Source: Ceratorhiza oryzae-sativae (Eukaryota > Basidiomycota > Agaricomycetes > Cantharellales > Ceratobasidiaceae). Taken from it: a stretch of DNA of 64,000 nt. The notes under the pieces were generated by a model. The model searched no databases. It saw nothing but the letters and a program-made list of their open reading frames with translations, and was not told where the DNA came from. This document shows positions 47,813-61,082 of the stretch, one piece after another. The position numbers and the translations under genes are program-made. Numbering within the stretch: the first letter of the stretch is position 1; every line of letters starts with the position of its first letter. Where the stretch lies: the NCBI GenBank assembly GCA_030998015.1, contig JARWMV010000238.1, forward strand, positions 682,001 through 746,000. Direction: 5' to 3'.

Positions 47813-50800
47813 TTATGCAGACCAACCAGCAACAGACGTCCGCGGCGAAGATAGCGAAGGCGAACCCGCTCGAGGGAAATACGTCGACGCAGAGGGACTA
47901 GAGAGCGGCTCAGGCAGGAATAGTGGGACTGTTGGCACAAGCTCGGAGATAACTTGATACTGTGATTTGGACTTGGGTTGGCCGGGCACCTCGGGTGCGT
48001 TCATTACGCAGTGAATTCGGCTCTCCTGGGTGTCCGTACCGTCGTCCCATCCACCTGGACCGGGCGTTCGCGCAGGCGCAATTTTGGCGCCTCTTCCGTC
48101 CCAAACACATCGTACGTCCTCACCGCTAATGATCTGGACGAGATTGCCTTTTTCGACGTGCCTAATTTCGATGAAGCGGGTATCAAAGAGCGCGATGTAT
48201 GGTGGATGGAAGGCCACCTTTTCGGCGCGCCCTTCCCATTCGACGACCGTTCCGACCGTACGGGTCGGGTCACCATGTCGATTGACGTAGATACCAAACT
48301 CTGCAAATTGTATTGAGCGACAACGAATATTGGGGAATAATTGTGCCCTACCATCATAACATAACAAGAATTCGTTCTCACTTGACCTGAACATGCCTAG
48401 CGGACGGCAAGCATCACATCTTCGTGCAATGTTCGCGAATCGAGGATCATCCCGCTGGGGAATAGTAACACTTTTGAAGCTGGACGGAAACAATTCATGA
48501 TGGGTCCAACTTAGTTCAACGGAGTTCGACTCACTCGGCCAAGTCCATAATCTCGAACCCTTTCGTGCACAGAATCGCGACCTTGGCCTTAAGGAACACT
48601 AGATCAAATGCTTCGGAGGGCAGGAAGAAATCCTAGCGCAGTGTAAATCAATGACAAATGTGCTCGCGGTCACATTCCGGCTCACCCTGTAAATCCTGAA
48701 CCACTCTGATCGTTGAACCCCAAACCCGAATCGACTGAAGGCACCGCCGCCCCGCGTCGGCTCGTTGATTTTTCCGATGATGGGCTCTAATACGCGGAAC
48801 ACGCTCTCCATCTACTCCCACACATCAGGCAGTGAACACGATGATACCTGGAAATGGCTCACCCCTTTCTTCTTCATGTACACGACTAAAGTGCGACCAG
48901 CCAGCTGTCCAACACTAAAGAACTGGACATCTTTATTCCCACTCAATCGTTGGGGAGTACGGTTCTGGGCGCTATGCATTTGGGAGTTGGGGGACGTGGG
49001 GACGAGTGCCTCGATATGGTAAGCGAAAAAAGCCTGTACAGATATCAGCATGACAACGACAAGATTAGGAGCTAGAGATAATACATACCTTGTCCGCCAG
49101 GACAAGGAAGATTCCGAAGTCCTCGAGCATCGCACATTGCGTAACTGACTTGAGATGGAGAACTCGGCGAATCGCTGCACCCGGGACGTAAGCGTATGCC
49201 TGTATGTGCTAAGCTTCTCACTCACATTTGGGATCATGGCGCAACCCAATCCAAACGCCCTCCGCGCATCCAATTGCCACAAGCCCACGCCCGTCAGCGG
49301 TAGCTGGGAGTCATGTCAAGCCGCATGAACGTTCGTCCCACCCAAGATTGAGAAATACGCTTACAAAATGGCACTGTGCACGTTACCCTGCCTCCCATCA
49401 TTGTCGAATCCTCATTCCAGTTAGAGCTGGGAGCGTATCCCTTGGGTTGCGCAAACGTCTCATTGCTAAGGGTCTCAAGCTCGAACACTTTGTTCGAATC
49501 CTGCACGACTTTGCGCATTTCCATAGCTTCCTCCAATTTCTGACGCCATTCGGTCCTTGCCGTACCTGAATCGATGAAGAACTGGGAAATTCCACCTGCC
49601 CGACCGGTATAATGGATACCGAACGAATAGATTAAACGCGAATCTTGGGCCGAGTCGCTTGATCCACCACCCCGTTAGCGGGAGCGTCATGCTTAGCACC
49701 AATACTGAATAGTCGAGTGGGACGCTGTTGTGGTGGATCAGAGAATCCAACGAGGCTCATCAGGTCAATTGGAATCGGCTGTGCACCAAGGTTAAACTCA
49801 AATTTGAACAGTTGTCTAGATCACCTACCCTTCGATTGACATGATACTTAGTTACCCCATCCTTGGAACGAGGCTTCGTAATCACCACTGCGATCCTCCA
49901 TCAATCTCTCGGATATAACTGACCAGCGCACCGCCGATGTACTCACAGTAATTATCAAACACAAGCACGAACACTTCGCTCCATTTGGAGAAATCTAACC
50001 CTCCTTCAGGTTGGCGATAGAGTTTGCCAAAGTGATATAGTTGCCGCGCCTCGTTGTGCAAATCCAGGTCCTACGTTCCTCTCGATCAGCTTTTGACACA
50101 TCACACCAGATTGTACACAGACTCACAATCATTTCTCCAGGTTTCCAGACTAAATTACTCGCGTAGTTCCAAATTTCAACCTTCTGCTTGGCTGTCCAAT
50201 GGCCGCATTAGTCGATCGCACAAGTTCGCTAATAATCTCAATGATCTGTGGGATCGACTCTCGGTCCTCGTGGTCCATTGGCGAGGCAGCCATTATGTCT
50301 CGCAAGAGAAGCTCATATCGAGGCAGACGGGCAACAGGTCGGTGGATAAACATCTTGAGTTCATGCTTACGTGCATCCGATACCCTGGTTTGTCTCTATA
50401 AACCGGGCCAACTTATTGAGCCGACATGGTCTTTGTCAATCATAAAAAATACGTACCTCGACAAAGGCCTTGAACTCCTTGTTATTTCCCTTTTCCTCGT
50501 CGAACATGTACTCGGCGATAGGATAGTGTGGAATGTATATCATATACGCATCTCGCCAATTCAGTGCGGCGTCGTATACTGGCGCAGAAATCGACCTAAT
50601 AATTGGATGCTCTTCCCGTTGAATCTCGTGCAACCGATCAAGCATGCGGCGGTGGTGGACATGCACGTCAGCAAAGTTGGAAAAGACTTGAGAGACCCAA
50701 TTCTCAACGCGTTCTCGAGGAATGATGGGAGGATTTTCGTTCAAGAGAGGCTGAATGAAAAGCTATAGGAGATTGTGGCCTTAGCACTAAAACCATCATG

Positions 50801-53790
50801 TAAAAGCTAGTTCTAAAAGCTCACCGAATCGAGTAACTCAAGGTCCTTGACGTACTCCATCTCTCCTTTGATAAGTTCGAAAATAACCCTAGAGCCCATC
50901 AGCCTCTAGTCCTACAAAAACTTAAAAAAACGGACGTACGATTGCCTTTTGACTTCTTGTTTAGACATGCCATCCCGGACTTCGGCCGAGACGAGATTGT
51001 GCCACTCGAGTTTGCCGCTGCTGCCTCTGCACATCGCGCTCTGGAATGTCCGAAGTTGAGCAACCGAGTGTAGGTTTCGAATCGATTGCATAGCCTCCGA
51101 GAGGTACTCGGCATCCCCATTCCCCGCGTCGGTATCATTCAAGATTGTTTCAAGAATTGTCAAGTATTTGCCGAGTTGCTCCTGAGGACGATGCATAAAA
51201 TACTTGAGGTCAAGTCGGCGAGCACGCGGATCCCTCGAGCAGTGCTATCAAAAAGGCTCAATAGCATTCGCCAACAACCAAAGGTACACCATACCTCCAA
51301 GAAGTTTTTGAATTCGGGATTCGACTCGGCCTCATCCTTGACTGTCTTCTCCGCAACCGGGAGCTGACCAATGTACAACGGATACACAGCTCTAAACTCG
51401 GCCGCGGCCGTCAAGAAGATATCACCAATTTGTTGTATCACCGGCTGTTGTTCGCGTTGTCGGACACGCATAACTTCGAGGAGTCGACGATTACATTCAC
51501 GGATCTGCAAAATATTCCCAAATACCGTGTCGATAAACACATGCACGTCCTTGTGGATAATCGCCGGGTTTGCTTCCCTCAGCGGGCGGATGAATATCTG
51601 CGCAACACAACTTAGCAGACTAAACACCAAATTGAGCGGATTGGGTACACGCACCTCGACAATCGCATCCAGATCTTGCACGTATTGCTCTTCCTTTTTG
51701 ACGACTTGGAAAATAACCTCTTGCCGCCTTCGTTCACTTTCCGGCAGGTTCTTGACAATCTCTGGGTCGACGGAATCCACCCACTCGGCAGTACTCTCCT
51801 TGACGGCGGGCTTGGTCTCCTGTGCACTAAGCTGTCTTCCAAGCGCAGCAGCTGCCTGATAACCTCGAGGACATCCGTACGCGTAGCATTTCCCCGGAAG
51901 CCCATCCGCACAACTCGGAGAATAGCACGAGGTAAGAAGCGTGATGACGCCTGTTGGGAGCTCTTCCCGTTCCAGCCGCTGGTCGGATCCACCTTGGTCG
52001 TCGAGGAACATATACACATCCTCGACACCGTCGTTGAGAGCCTGACCGCCCCATTCGACCTCATAGAAGAAAAGTTGGTTCTGGAGCGAGCGAGCGACTT
52101 GGAGGGCCGTACGCCGGTCATTGTTGGACATGTTAAACGTAATCGCGAGTTGACGTTGGATTGTGGCTTGAATAGTAGACTGCCCTTGCGCGTGAGTAGT
52201 GTAACTCGAATAGAGTACATAAATGAATGATACGCACGACAATATCCTTGCCGGTGAATGCCATTGTATACGGAATACTTCCCTTGACATGAGTGCCACG
52301 CGGAACCTTGTCCCTCAACTTGACCGCCAGGTGAGACAAAAGTGCAAGATTGACAAACATCGTTTCGTCTTCGTCACTATAGTCGTAATCATCAGGATCA
52401 TCTTCGTGCAGTTCGAGTCTGTTTTTGGCCGTTGCAATACGCTCATCAAGATACTGCTGGTCTGGCCGGTAGCTTGGCCCAGCAACAGGGGAAGCAGTCG
52501 AAGGTGGGTCCAGATATCCAGCACCTTCATTCATAGGGTTATTGTTTTCGTACGATCTTGTTGATGGGGGATAAGCGTTTCCACCGGGATGAAGACCGGA
52601 GTTGGCGGACCAGTTGGAGGATTTCGAATTGGCTCGATCGACCGAAGCATGAGGAAAGTATGCGGTATCTGGGCTGCCATTATTTAGGCCAGCGGCAAGA
52701 GAATTGGTGCGGGAAATAGGTGCACCGGTGTAGAGGGACGAAGAAGCCGAAGCAGAACGCCCGAGCGCGGCACCCGAGTTGGGAGAAAGCGTGGCTGCCT
52801 GAGAACTATACATGTCGTTACTTGGCATCCGAGAAGTTGTGCGTGGTGGAGGGTGGATGCCAGAGGGATATACATTATTCGAGGCAGGGGGGATGTATGG
52901 AGGGTTAGAACCATAAGGTTCATATCCGGGCTGAGGAGATGAAGAGCGGTAGCCCAGCCCAGGGCCTGTGAGATTGGCACTGGTCCCAGGAGTAGATGGC
53001 ATCATTGCGCCGGGTGGAGGACCAGCGGGAAAGCTTGGCTGATACTCGTCTGGGCCACCAACCTGAACGGTCGGTATGTTGTATGGGCTGGACGTAGGTG
53101 CAGAAAGGCGGGGCGACATTGTTTGGGAGCTCACAGGACTTGGAAGCGTATCCGAGCCAGCAGTGTGCGGGCGCCTAGAACTCTGGCGGCGGCCAGGATC
53201 GGGGCCAAGTGGGGGCTTCTCATCCCACCTTGGGGGGCCAGGACCGATCCCAGCGGGCATACCAAACGTTTCGGGTTGAGGTGGGAGATGGCGGCGCGGA
53301 TGGGCATTGAGGAGGGCGTTGGCGGGGCCAGGCGTAATGTAAGTAGGAGAATTGAGATACGCGCTTGCAGGACCAGGTGCGCCGGGCGACGGCGGGTGCT
53401 GGAACGGCTCTGGGGATGGCATCGAAATCGATGATGGCAGCGGTGGTGGCGGCGCCGGCGCGGTGAATGTCCTGGGGGGCGCGCCCGGGACCTGGGCAGT
53501 GGTCGGAGCCGCTCGCCGGGGCGTTGGGCGGGCCGTTGGGACGTATATGTGTTGGCGAGCCCCGTCGAGCGCGGTGGTTCATCGCAGTCGCCCTCGTACG
53601 AGCTGATGAGAGACACGATAGAGTCATCCTGGTGGTGACCGCGGTGTGCGAGCTCGGTGCGGGCGCGGGGGTCGTCGAGAGCGAGGTCCGAGTCGCCGAA
53701 CCCGCTCATGATCTCGTCGAACATGTTGTTGATGTCGCTATCAGCCGCGTCGGGCGCCCGCGCTCGGCCGTTTGGGTGAGTGGTCTGCAT
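47813..53790 (-). CDS. ROM2: Rho1 guanine nucleotide exchange factor, Rom2-like, with two DH domains
   Basis: Start ATG at 53790 (MQTTHPNGRARAPD); an intron from about 53610 (donor GTACGA) to 53500 puts the Pro/Ser-rich N-terminal half in frame. Order after that: a DEP-like region (MFVNLALLSHLAVKLRD), CYSPSCADGLPGKCYAYGC, then DH1 with EVIFQVVKKEEQYVQDLDAI, FIRPLREANPAIIHK, RRLDLKYFMHRPQEQLGKY; then DH2 with VIFELIKGEMEYVKDLELLD, FIQPLLNENPPIIP, FIHRPVARLPRYELLLRDIM; then a PH-like segment with QLYHFGKLYRQP; and a CNH domain (WQLDARRAFGLGC to LPEPLSSPSAS). Rom2 activates Rho1 at the wall. Yeast Rom2 has one DH; a tandem pair is unusual. Introns of about 50-100 nt split both DH domains. Confidence 0.88.
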
Positions 53791-55723
53791 CGCCGCGCGC
53801 AATCTCGCGTCCTGTCCATCAACCGGGCGAGTGAGGTCAGCTGGTGGAGGCCAATGGCTACTGGCGGCATACACCGCCCTCTAGGACGTACCACGCTATA
53901 TATCTCGCGGCTGTCTCTTGTGTTGTGCGCGTTGCCGTCGGTCGTCTGGTCGTTGCGCTTCTCCGGGCTTTCCGTCCATTACTCAGGGTTATTGATCGGT
54001 TCATCCCACTCCCGCCCCGGCGTTTAGCGCTCCGCCCTACCTCCCATAAATCCTCCTGCCCGACTATACTCTTCACGTTGCTCTCCTGCCTGTATCCCGT
54101 GTTTATCTTCATATGTCTTTCTGCTAAAATTATCCTAACAGTATCAAAATACCTTTTCTTGTGAAACTCGGCTAAGAATTCGAGTCATGCACATCCGGTG
54201 GACACCTGGTGGGCGCCTAACCCCTGCCAACCATTCGCACCGGAGACTCCTTGTAGTCTTTTGGCTAGGCAGCTTGAAGCTTATACCCAGCAGGCCCAAC
54301 GTGGAAATCTCTCACACTAGAACTATCCCGCTCAAGTCCCAGACCAACTAGGCTCTGTGCCTTACGTGTCACCGTTTGGTTAGCTGATACGCAGCCCCAT
54401 CCTCAACATAGCCTGCAACAAAAATAGACAACCCACCAAGTCACCACCGCCAAAGCATTCTGGTGTCCCAAATGTCAGCCTAGAGAGTTGAATCCCCTAC
54501 AAATATCATCATAACCTTTGGTGCCACACTGAACGCATGTGAATATGTATGATCCGTTTGCTATCGGCTTGGTTATGCATTGTCAGTACAATAACCTATA
54601 CTAGTGCATACACCTGGTACCCAAAGCAATAATCTGGCAATCGGATAACGACTCGCGCTGTGAAATCCCAAAATACACTCTGTCCACTGATTGTCTCATC
54701 GTAGCTTTTGAGTGTGTGAAAATCCCTGTTGGGCTGCTTGAGTCACCAGAAAACACACATCGTCCTGAACGCCGCACCCGTCATGAGACAGTACGCATAA
54801 AAGCACTTCAGGATGATACTCGTTTTTCATGCCGTACTGAAACTTATGTCATTGAATGAAGAAAACAGGGGCCCTTCCTGGCTGTCGGAAATTCACCACA
54901 TCCCATCAGTCCCGCAGACTAGCTCTTCCTCGATTCTGAGGCCGCCAGTCCTCAATTATCAATTTCATTTGTGCTCAGGGTGATTTATAGTTAATTTCGT
55001 CCACCTAAATACGGTGCTTCACGGCCGCATTTCTTCCTCGTTTATCCCCACCTCCCACACCACGTTTATCTATTCATAGAGCTTAGTCCTGCAGCCCGCT
55101 AAAGTTGTACACCATAATTAGTATTGTCGAACACATGTTCCCTCGCTAGAATTTATTCACAACTTGCATCGAATCTCCCGGATGCATACCCTCACACGAG
55201 TCAACTCTCCAGACCAGTATCTTCTCGTTGCATCACATATCAGAATCATGCCCTGTGACCTCATACCTGAATCATTTGATGCGCGTAACCTTGCCGTTTC
55301 GAGCCCTGCCGGTGGTACCGATGTGCATGAAGGATCCTCGGCATTCGGCCAAGGCATGTTGTGTTCCTCGCATGCATCTTCCGCTTGAATTCAACTCGGG
55401 TACAACTGGAATGAAAGGACCTAAGCCCTTATTTAGCCACATGCCCGCTGTATTTCCGCTGCTCTACGCCAATGTGAGGTCTTCGCCATGAGCTGATCTA
55501 CACTCTCCTACGTAATCATATTTCCTTTCACCGAAACCATCATACCGTTTGTCCGGGTCTCGGTACCCCTCGGGGCATTAGTCCATTACGCCGGATGATG
55601 GAGCTAAACATGGGAAGCCCTTATAGTGGTGGATATATGCGCCTTCGAATCAAACCAAATCAAGTGAATTGAATCAAGTAGTGACTAAACATGAATTCAC
55701 ACAACAAGCGGACATAGCTATTC
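53791..55723. other. 1.9-kb gene-poor stretch
   Basis: Upstream of ROM2 and downstream of the esterase gene. Overlapping frames at 55157-55491 on both strands are mutual shadows without motifs. I see no gene, repeat or RNA. The first few hundred bases must hold the ROM2 promoter. Confidence 0.45.
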
Positions 55724-56952
55724 CTATCTACTTGTCCAGACCCATCCACTGGATAACCTGAGTGCTTGAACTGGGATGTTGTGCGTTACACCCGAAGCAC
55801 TGATAGCTTCTACATTTGGACCATAGTCGGTCCTGGTCCAGCCGGAGACTGGCCAGTTTTGAGTCGTCGACGTCGGGGTCTGGCTCACACCAAACACGTT
55901 CGTCCACTGCTTGATTTCCTCGCCAAAGTTGTTGTAGTACAGAGTTGTATCAGCCGTGCCGTGCCAGAGCTGCATCTTCGGGCGAGTGCCGGTATAGCCA
56001 GGGTATCCGGAGCGAACGAGGTCACCCCATTGCTGAGGCGTCTTGGAGACTTGGCCGTTGGCGCACGCGCTATTCCACATGCCCGACCCAGCGAAGCATG
56101 CGTAGGGGACACCAGCAAAGGCGGCACCGGCTCTGATCAAATCGGGGTAGGCACCAGCAAGGACATTGGTCATCATTGCACCCGAGGACAAACCCGTGGC
56201 GAACACCTTGTCTTTATTCACACCGAACGTGCTGATGAGATAGCGTAAAGCGTTTGCAATACCGAGGGAGTCGCCTCCAGCGTCATGCGTGAGTGTGGCG
56301 GTGGTATGAACATCCCAGCATCCTCCGCTGTCTGGTGCATTGGGATACAGCACGATGAACCGTACTGATCGGCGAGTTGCTTGTAGCTGGTACCACTATA
56401 AAAGGCCTGGGCGGTACCTGTGCAATAGTGAATAGCGGCAAGCAGGCCAGGGCTGGACTTGAGGTTTTGGGGAACATAGACAAATGCGCCGACGTTCGTG
56501 GGATTGCTACCAAAGTTGGTGATCTATAGTATATGAGTATATGGCATATTCATATTTGAGAACAATATACATACTTGGGTCAAGGTACCTCTTGGGATGT
56601 TTCCGCCCCCGGTTCCACCAGTAGGTGTCGAGCCAGAGGATGTCGACGTCTGAGTTGCTGGGGCAGTCGTTGGCTGAGCGGTGCCGGGCTGACATCTGAA
56701 CGCGAATGAGCCACATGAATGCACGTGAATTTCGCGAAACTGACTGTGAATAGTACGAGTTGAGGAAAACACAGGTGGTGCCAGCGTCGCAGGTGGTTCC
56801 ACCAGTCCATCCAATGCCCTAAAAAATAACTTTAGTCGAACGTAACATCATGATAGGTTTCAACTCACGCCGCACTGGCCCCACACGGCGACGCCAAATA
56901 CGCCTTGAGCGAATAAAAGAATAGAGCCCAGAGCAATCGTTGCAGACTTCAT
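55724..56952 (-). CDS. Secreted CE1-type esterase with N-terminal CBM1; frameshifted
   Basis: Start ATG at 56952: a signal peptide (MKSATIALGSILLFAQGVFG) leads into CBM1 (VWGQCG, intron, GIGWTGGTTCDAGTTC, intron, YYSQCQ), a Thr/Gly linker and the esterase. Visible are NVGAFVYVPQNLKSSPGLL, LYPNAPDSGGCWD, the nucleophile loop GLSSGAMMTNVL, ACFAGSGMWNSAC, HGTADTTLYYNN and the catalytic His in GVTHNIP: the PHB-depolymerase/feruloyl or acetylxylan esterase fold. Two breaks: near 56353-56361, GGTTCATCG lacks a base to read QYGFIVLYPN, and near 55760 the end reads in another frame than the conserved-looking VIQWMGLDK. Either assembly errors or a young pseudogene. It acts on plant cell-wall esters outside the cell. 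Confidence 0.75.
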
Positions 56953-58102
56953 TGTAATTATAAAGGTGAGATATGCGAGTCCGATGTAGAGAGCATTTGC
57001 GCAAGCTCAGCTTTTAACCGTCCCTAGATTTATTACTGGAGGGACGAGTGGAGGACAAACATTTAGTTACGCCGAGCGATCCTACCCGTGACCATGGCTA
57101 GGAGTTGGTAGATGCCGCGCGGAACCCGTCTCATGATGCGCTCCCGCGCACGACTAGATTTTCCGCTTCGAAGAAGCAGTCAATCGCAGAGAACGTGCCT
57201 TGATTGGTCAAGTATGTAGCACATGACAACAGTCGCGACTCCTCGTTGAAGCTGAAAAGTGGTGCTAGCCAGAGAACCGACCCGATAAAACTGCGAAGTG
57301 TCAGCCGGGCGTACTTCCGAGTTGAGAATTTGCCCCGTTGGTACGTAGTCAGCTACTGTATTTAGAAACACATTGGGTCCTCTTCAAAGCAGTTTCAACC
57401 GATAAAATTGCGGAGGTGATTTAGGCTCTTCGAGGATGCAACTGCTGGTCTTCGCAATACATCTTCTCGGAACAAGGCGGGTACTGTACTGCGCTGAAGC
57501 CTGGTCCTGTAGACGACCGGTAAAAGATGCCGAGATGCGATCATGTGCGCCACCCCAGCCTTCCCACGCCCTTGCGAGGCCATTGAATCGACACCGATAT
57601 ATTTCTAGTATATTTATTCCACCTACGATATATGTTTTGATTCGCTCTAGTCTGGAGTTATAATTATTTCGCTGTCAGTCTAAATTTATCGCAGTCCCGA
57701 GGTTCTTGGAAGACTGTAGAGCTGACAAAGACAATCCCTAAGTGCCGAGTATGTTGAGGAAAGGTTAGAGTCGGGGTAAAATATTAAAAGCTAAAGTATC
57801 GAATTAAAATATACGAATCCTCATACAGCTTATGACATGGAAACCATTCATTCGTCAGTTTAACCTGGGAACTTCGCACTGTGATGCCTCGGGTTATTGA
57901 TCATTTGATTTAATAGAGAAGACAAAATCTAATCCACCTGTTTGTATGCGCTTCGAGGTAATTAGTCCTGCTTCGCAACCGCTAAGTTTCTGTGTGACGG
58001 ATGGATATTCAAGTGCAACTCATCCGTTATCACGTGATGAGACCTGCTGCTGCCAGGCATTGGCCATCTTCATTCGCTTAGCACGTAACCAGGAGCCAGG
58101 AC
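56953..58102. other. Intergenic between esterase and methyltransferase genes
   Basis: About 1,150 bases between divergent starts. Short frames (57180-57371, 57395-57583 and others) show no family. CACGTG sits at 58031-58036 as part of TCACGTGA, 67 bases before the methyltransferase start. Confidence 0.45.
58031..58036. promoter_or_regulatory. TCACGTGA palindrome before the methyltransferase gene
   Basis: An eight-base palindrome with the CACGTG core, 67 bases upstream of the ATG at 58103. Confidence 0.45.
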
Positions 58103-61082
58103 ATGGCTTCGTCGCCGGCACCCAAGATACCAAAAACTAACTCGTAAGTTCCGTTATGAATCAAGTGGTCAGGTTCCTAACGCAAGCCACAGATCGGTTC
58201 ATAATATCCACGAAGATGCCCCTCCCTTTGGCTCAAGGTAAGTGTCCCCAAGCTTTGTCACACAAAAACTAACATATGCGTAGATTTCTTACAGAAGGTG
58301 ATTGCTAAATCTTATACATAGTGGGATATTTACTAAGAGATAATGCTAGATCAGGATGTGTGGAGTAAGAACGCCTGGTACGTATTCATGCTCGGGCTGG
58401 AGTACCCAGTTTCGTGAAGGTTCGGTCCCTCTCAACGACGATTTCGACATAGGGACCATGTGCCCCTCCAGCCGACCAGGCTGTGCGCATCGAGCGGGCG
58501 CTTGGACGACAAAAAGCTTCACCGGTCCCAAACAATGAGCGAGGTGGGTAGCGTTACTGCCCGAGGAAAGCTCTCCGGCTTCTCATCCCATTTTCTCAAT
58601 CCTGCTAGAAAAATACAACAACAATCCATCCTCATTTTGGGACAGGTTCTATAAATGGAATGAAGGCAATTTCTTCCGAGATAGGAAATGGCTGCACCAG
58701 GAGTTTCCAGAACTTACGGGCCTGACCACGAGTGATGTGTGTATATCTTTTTGCCTTGCGCTTATCCGTTTCTTCGACTCGAAAGGTGCTTATATGAGCC
58801 AAAAGCACACGGATAACACCCGGTTATTCGTGCGCCTCTCAATTCTCCCGCTGCCTGACCCCCCTTTTTTTTTATTCCCCTGACCCATTAACAAAAACTG
58901 ACGACGATTTACTTTGGATATCATGATTGCAGGCAGGCCCGGCGACAGTGGTCGAGATCGGATGTGGTAAGCTCTTATGTTTAGCTTTCTCCGGCTCATT
59001 CTAACCCAAGGCATATGCAATTAGGCGCTGGGAACACAATTTTTCCTGTAAGTTCTGGCGCGCTTTGTTCGAGACTGTTGTGCTATCTTTCCGAATTCTT
59101 ACCAAAACTATCTCACGAGTCGCGCGGCAGATATGGTTGGGCCTAAAATATCTGACATTTTCCCTTTCCTACCCTTGCCTTCACATTCCCCAATGATCGT
59201 GCCTACCCCTAACAAAAGTCCTCTACGGGATGCTTCTAACACACCCTTAGCTCCTAGAATCAAACCAAAACCCGCAGCTGAAGATAATCGGATGCGACTA
59301 TTCATCTAAAGCAGTCGACGTAGTCAAGGTTTGTCTCACCTCACATTTCCGACCATCCGGGAGCGTTCGCCGCTTTAATTGCCGGGCCACCACTTAGATA
59401 TGTGCGATCTAATGCTATTTGTCACCAATAGGCCCACCCTCTTTATTCATCCTCGCATATTGGATCCGTCTCCGCTTGCGTATGGGACCTTTCGGGATCG
59501 AACTTGCCATCCGGTGTCGACTCTGGTACGGTCGACATTGTTGTGATGGTTTTCGTTTTGAGCGCTTTGCACCCGAAGGAATGGGCAAACGCGGTCAAAA
59601 ACGTTTATAATGTGAGCATGGTGGGATACTGGGCTTGGCATATGATGTTCTTGAATTACCGGCTTGCTCTCATCCCCAAACGGTGTTCATTCCTTGGCTA
59701 TGCTCTTGTGAGCAACGCCGCCTCAGCCGATTATCTCACTTGCCTCCTTCTCGTGGACCGGCGGCTGTTCTGGCCGCAGCACATATCAAATGCTCTCACA
59801 TTTGCTGTGACAGGCCCTTCCCTAACTTTCATCATAACCTTGGCTCGGGCCAAATCCCAATTTCTCCCCGTCACCGTGGTTCCTGCCGCGCTCCGTAAGT
59901 GAATTGTGGTATGTTCCAGCACGCCGCCCTTGGTAGATCCATTTGCCCTGATCAAGCCAAGTCGATCTGCATTGGGCCTAGACGGACCTTGTGGAACTCG
60001 CCACCCATATGCTCCTGCCTCTGTGCTTCCAATCCGATATGGAAGTTGAATCTATTATACTCCTTTTTCTGTGCCATTTGGATCACGATTCCGTCAAACG
60101 GTTGCTAACCGGGCTGTCGCCATTTGTTTGATAGATGTTGAAACCCGGCGGGATGGTTGTTTTGCGTGATTATGGTCGATACGATCTTACGCAGCTTCGA
60201 TTCAAAGAAGGCCGACTGTTGGATGACAATTTTTACGCGCGGGGAGATGGGACACGAGTTTATTTCTTTGACTTGGGTGAGTTTCTCGAATATTTCATGG
60301 AGTGGCGCGACAAGGAGCGCCAATCCAAGCTGGGAATCCATGTCCCTAATCAAAGGAACGCAGCTGACAATAAACTCTTCCGTCTCCCCTCGTATGCCAT
60401 TCACAACTGACTGGGTTGGTTGGTTCAGACGAGTTAGCGTTGCTATTCACGGGCGCTAAAGCACCCACTAAAGACGGCCCCAAAAACGTGGACGTAATGT
60501 CATCGGTGGAGGTCGACACTTGCTTTGACTCGGGAAGCACAGAAGGGATCGGCATTGATTCAGTCGAGCCAGTTCCCGTCCCTGTTACTACAAATACGGG
60601 TAGCACTCCCGTCATGGGCCGTAACTTGCGCGGTGAGACCGCTGCTCCACTTGACGAACCGGCTATCAGCGTCCGAGAAGCAGCGAATCTCGAAATAGCG
60701 CTCAACGAGTTATCGTTAGTCGAACCACATGCTCCGTCCCCAGCGCTAGGAGGAGTGGACACGCCAGCTGAAACGCGAACGAGGCTAGACGCACAGGCTA
60801 CATTATTAACATCAAACGATGAACAGGCCAAACAAGGAACCCCTCCGTCGATCATGGGCCTGAGTTGTGCACGGGCAAGCGCAGCTGAAACAAGCAACGC
60901 ACTCGGTATTCGCCACCCCCTATTCGCAATCTCTGCGATGGGCGTGGATCGGCGGTTACTTGTCAACCGCAAGCGGCAGCTGCAGATGTACCGAGTGTAA
61001 GTTTTACGTGCTACGTAAACCGAGTGCCTATCTAATGCGCTCGGACACCAGATGGATGCAAGCCAAGTTCCAAAAGATCTGA
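58103..61082 (+). CDS. tRNA m3C methyltransferase (Trm140/METTL2-6-8 family); one frameshift
   Basis: Start ATG at 58103 ([14 protein letters not shown]). Joined exons: [32 protein letters not shown], then a break at the C run 58463-58466, after which [20 protein letters not shown] reads in the shifted frame; [37 protein letters not shown]; motif [90 protein letters not shown]; a long Ser/Thr-rich insert; then [20 protein letters not shown] and WMQAKFQKI. The order matches Trm140-type enzymes that make 3-methylcytidine-32 in tRNA. One intron, about 59611-60134, is over 500 nt, far longer than the rest. Confidence 0.85.

Noticed and set aside
53131..53874. Long frame with GTG start upstream of ROM2
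   Set aside because: Its second half is Arg/Pro-rich and ends without the DEP region; splicing at about 53610-53500 to the other frame explains the protein better, so ATG at 53790 was preferred.
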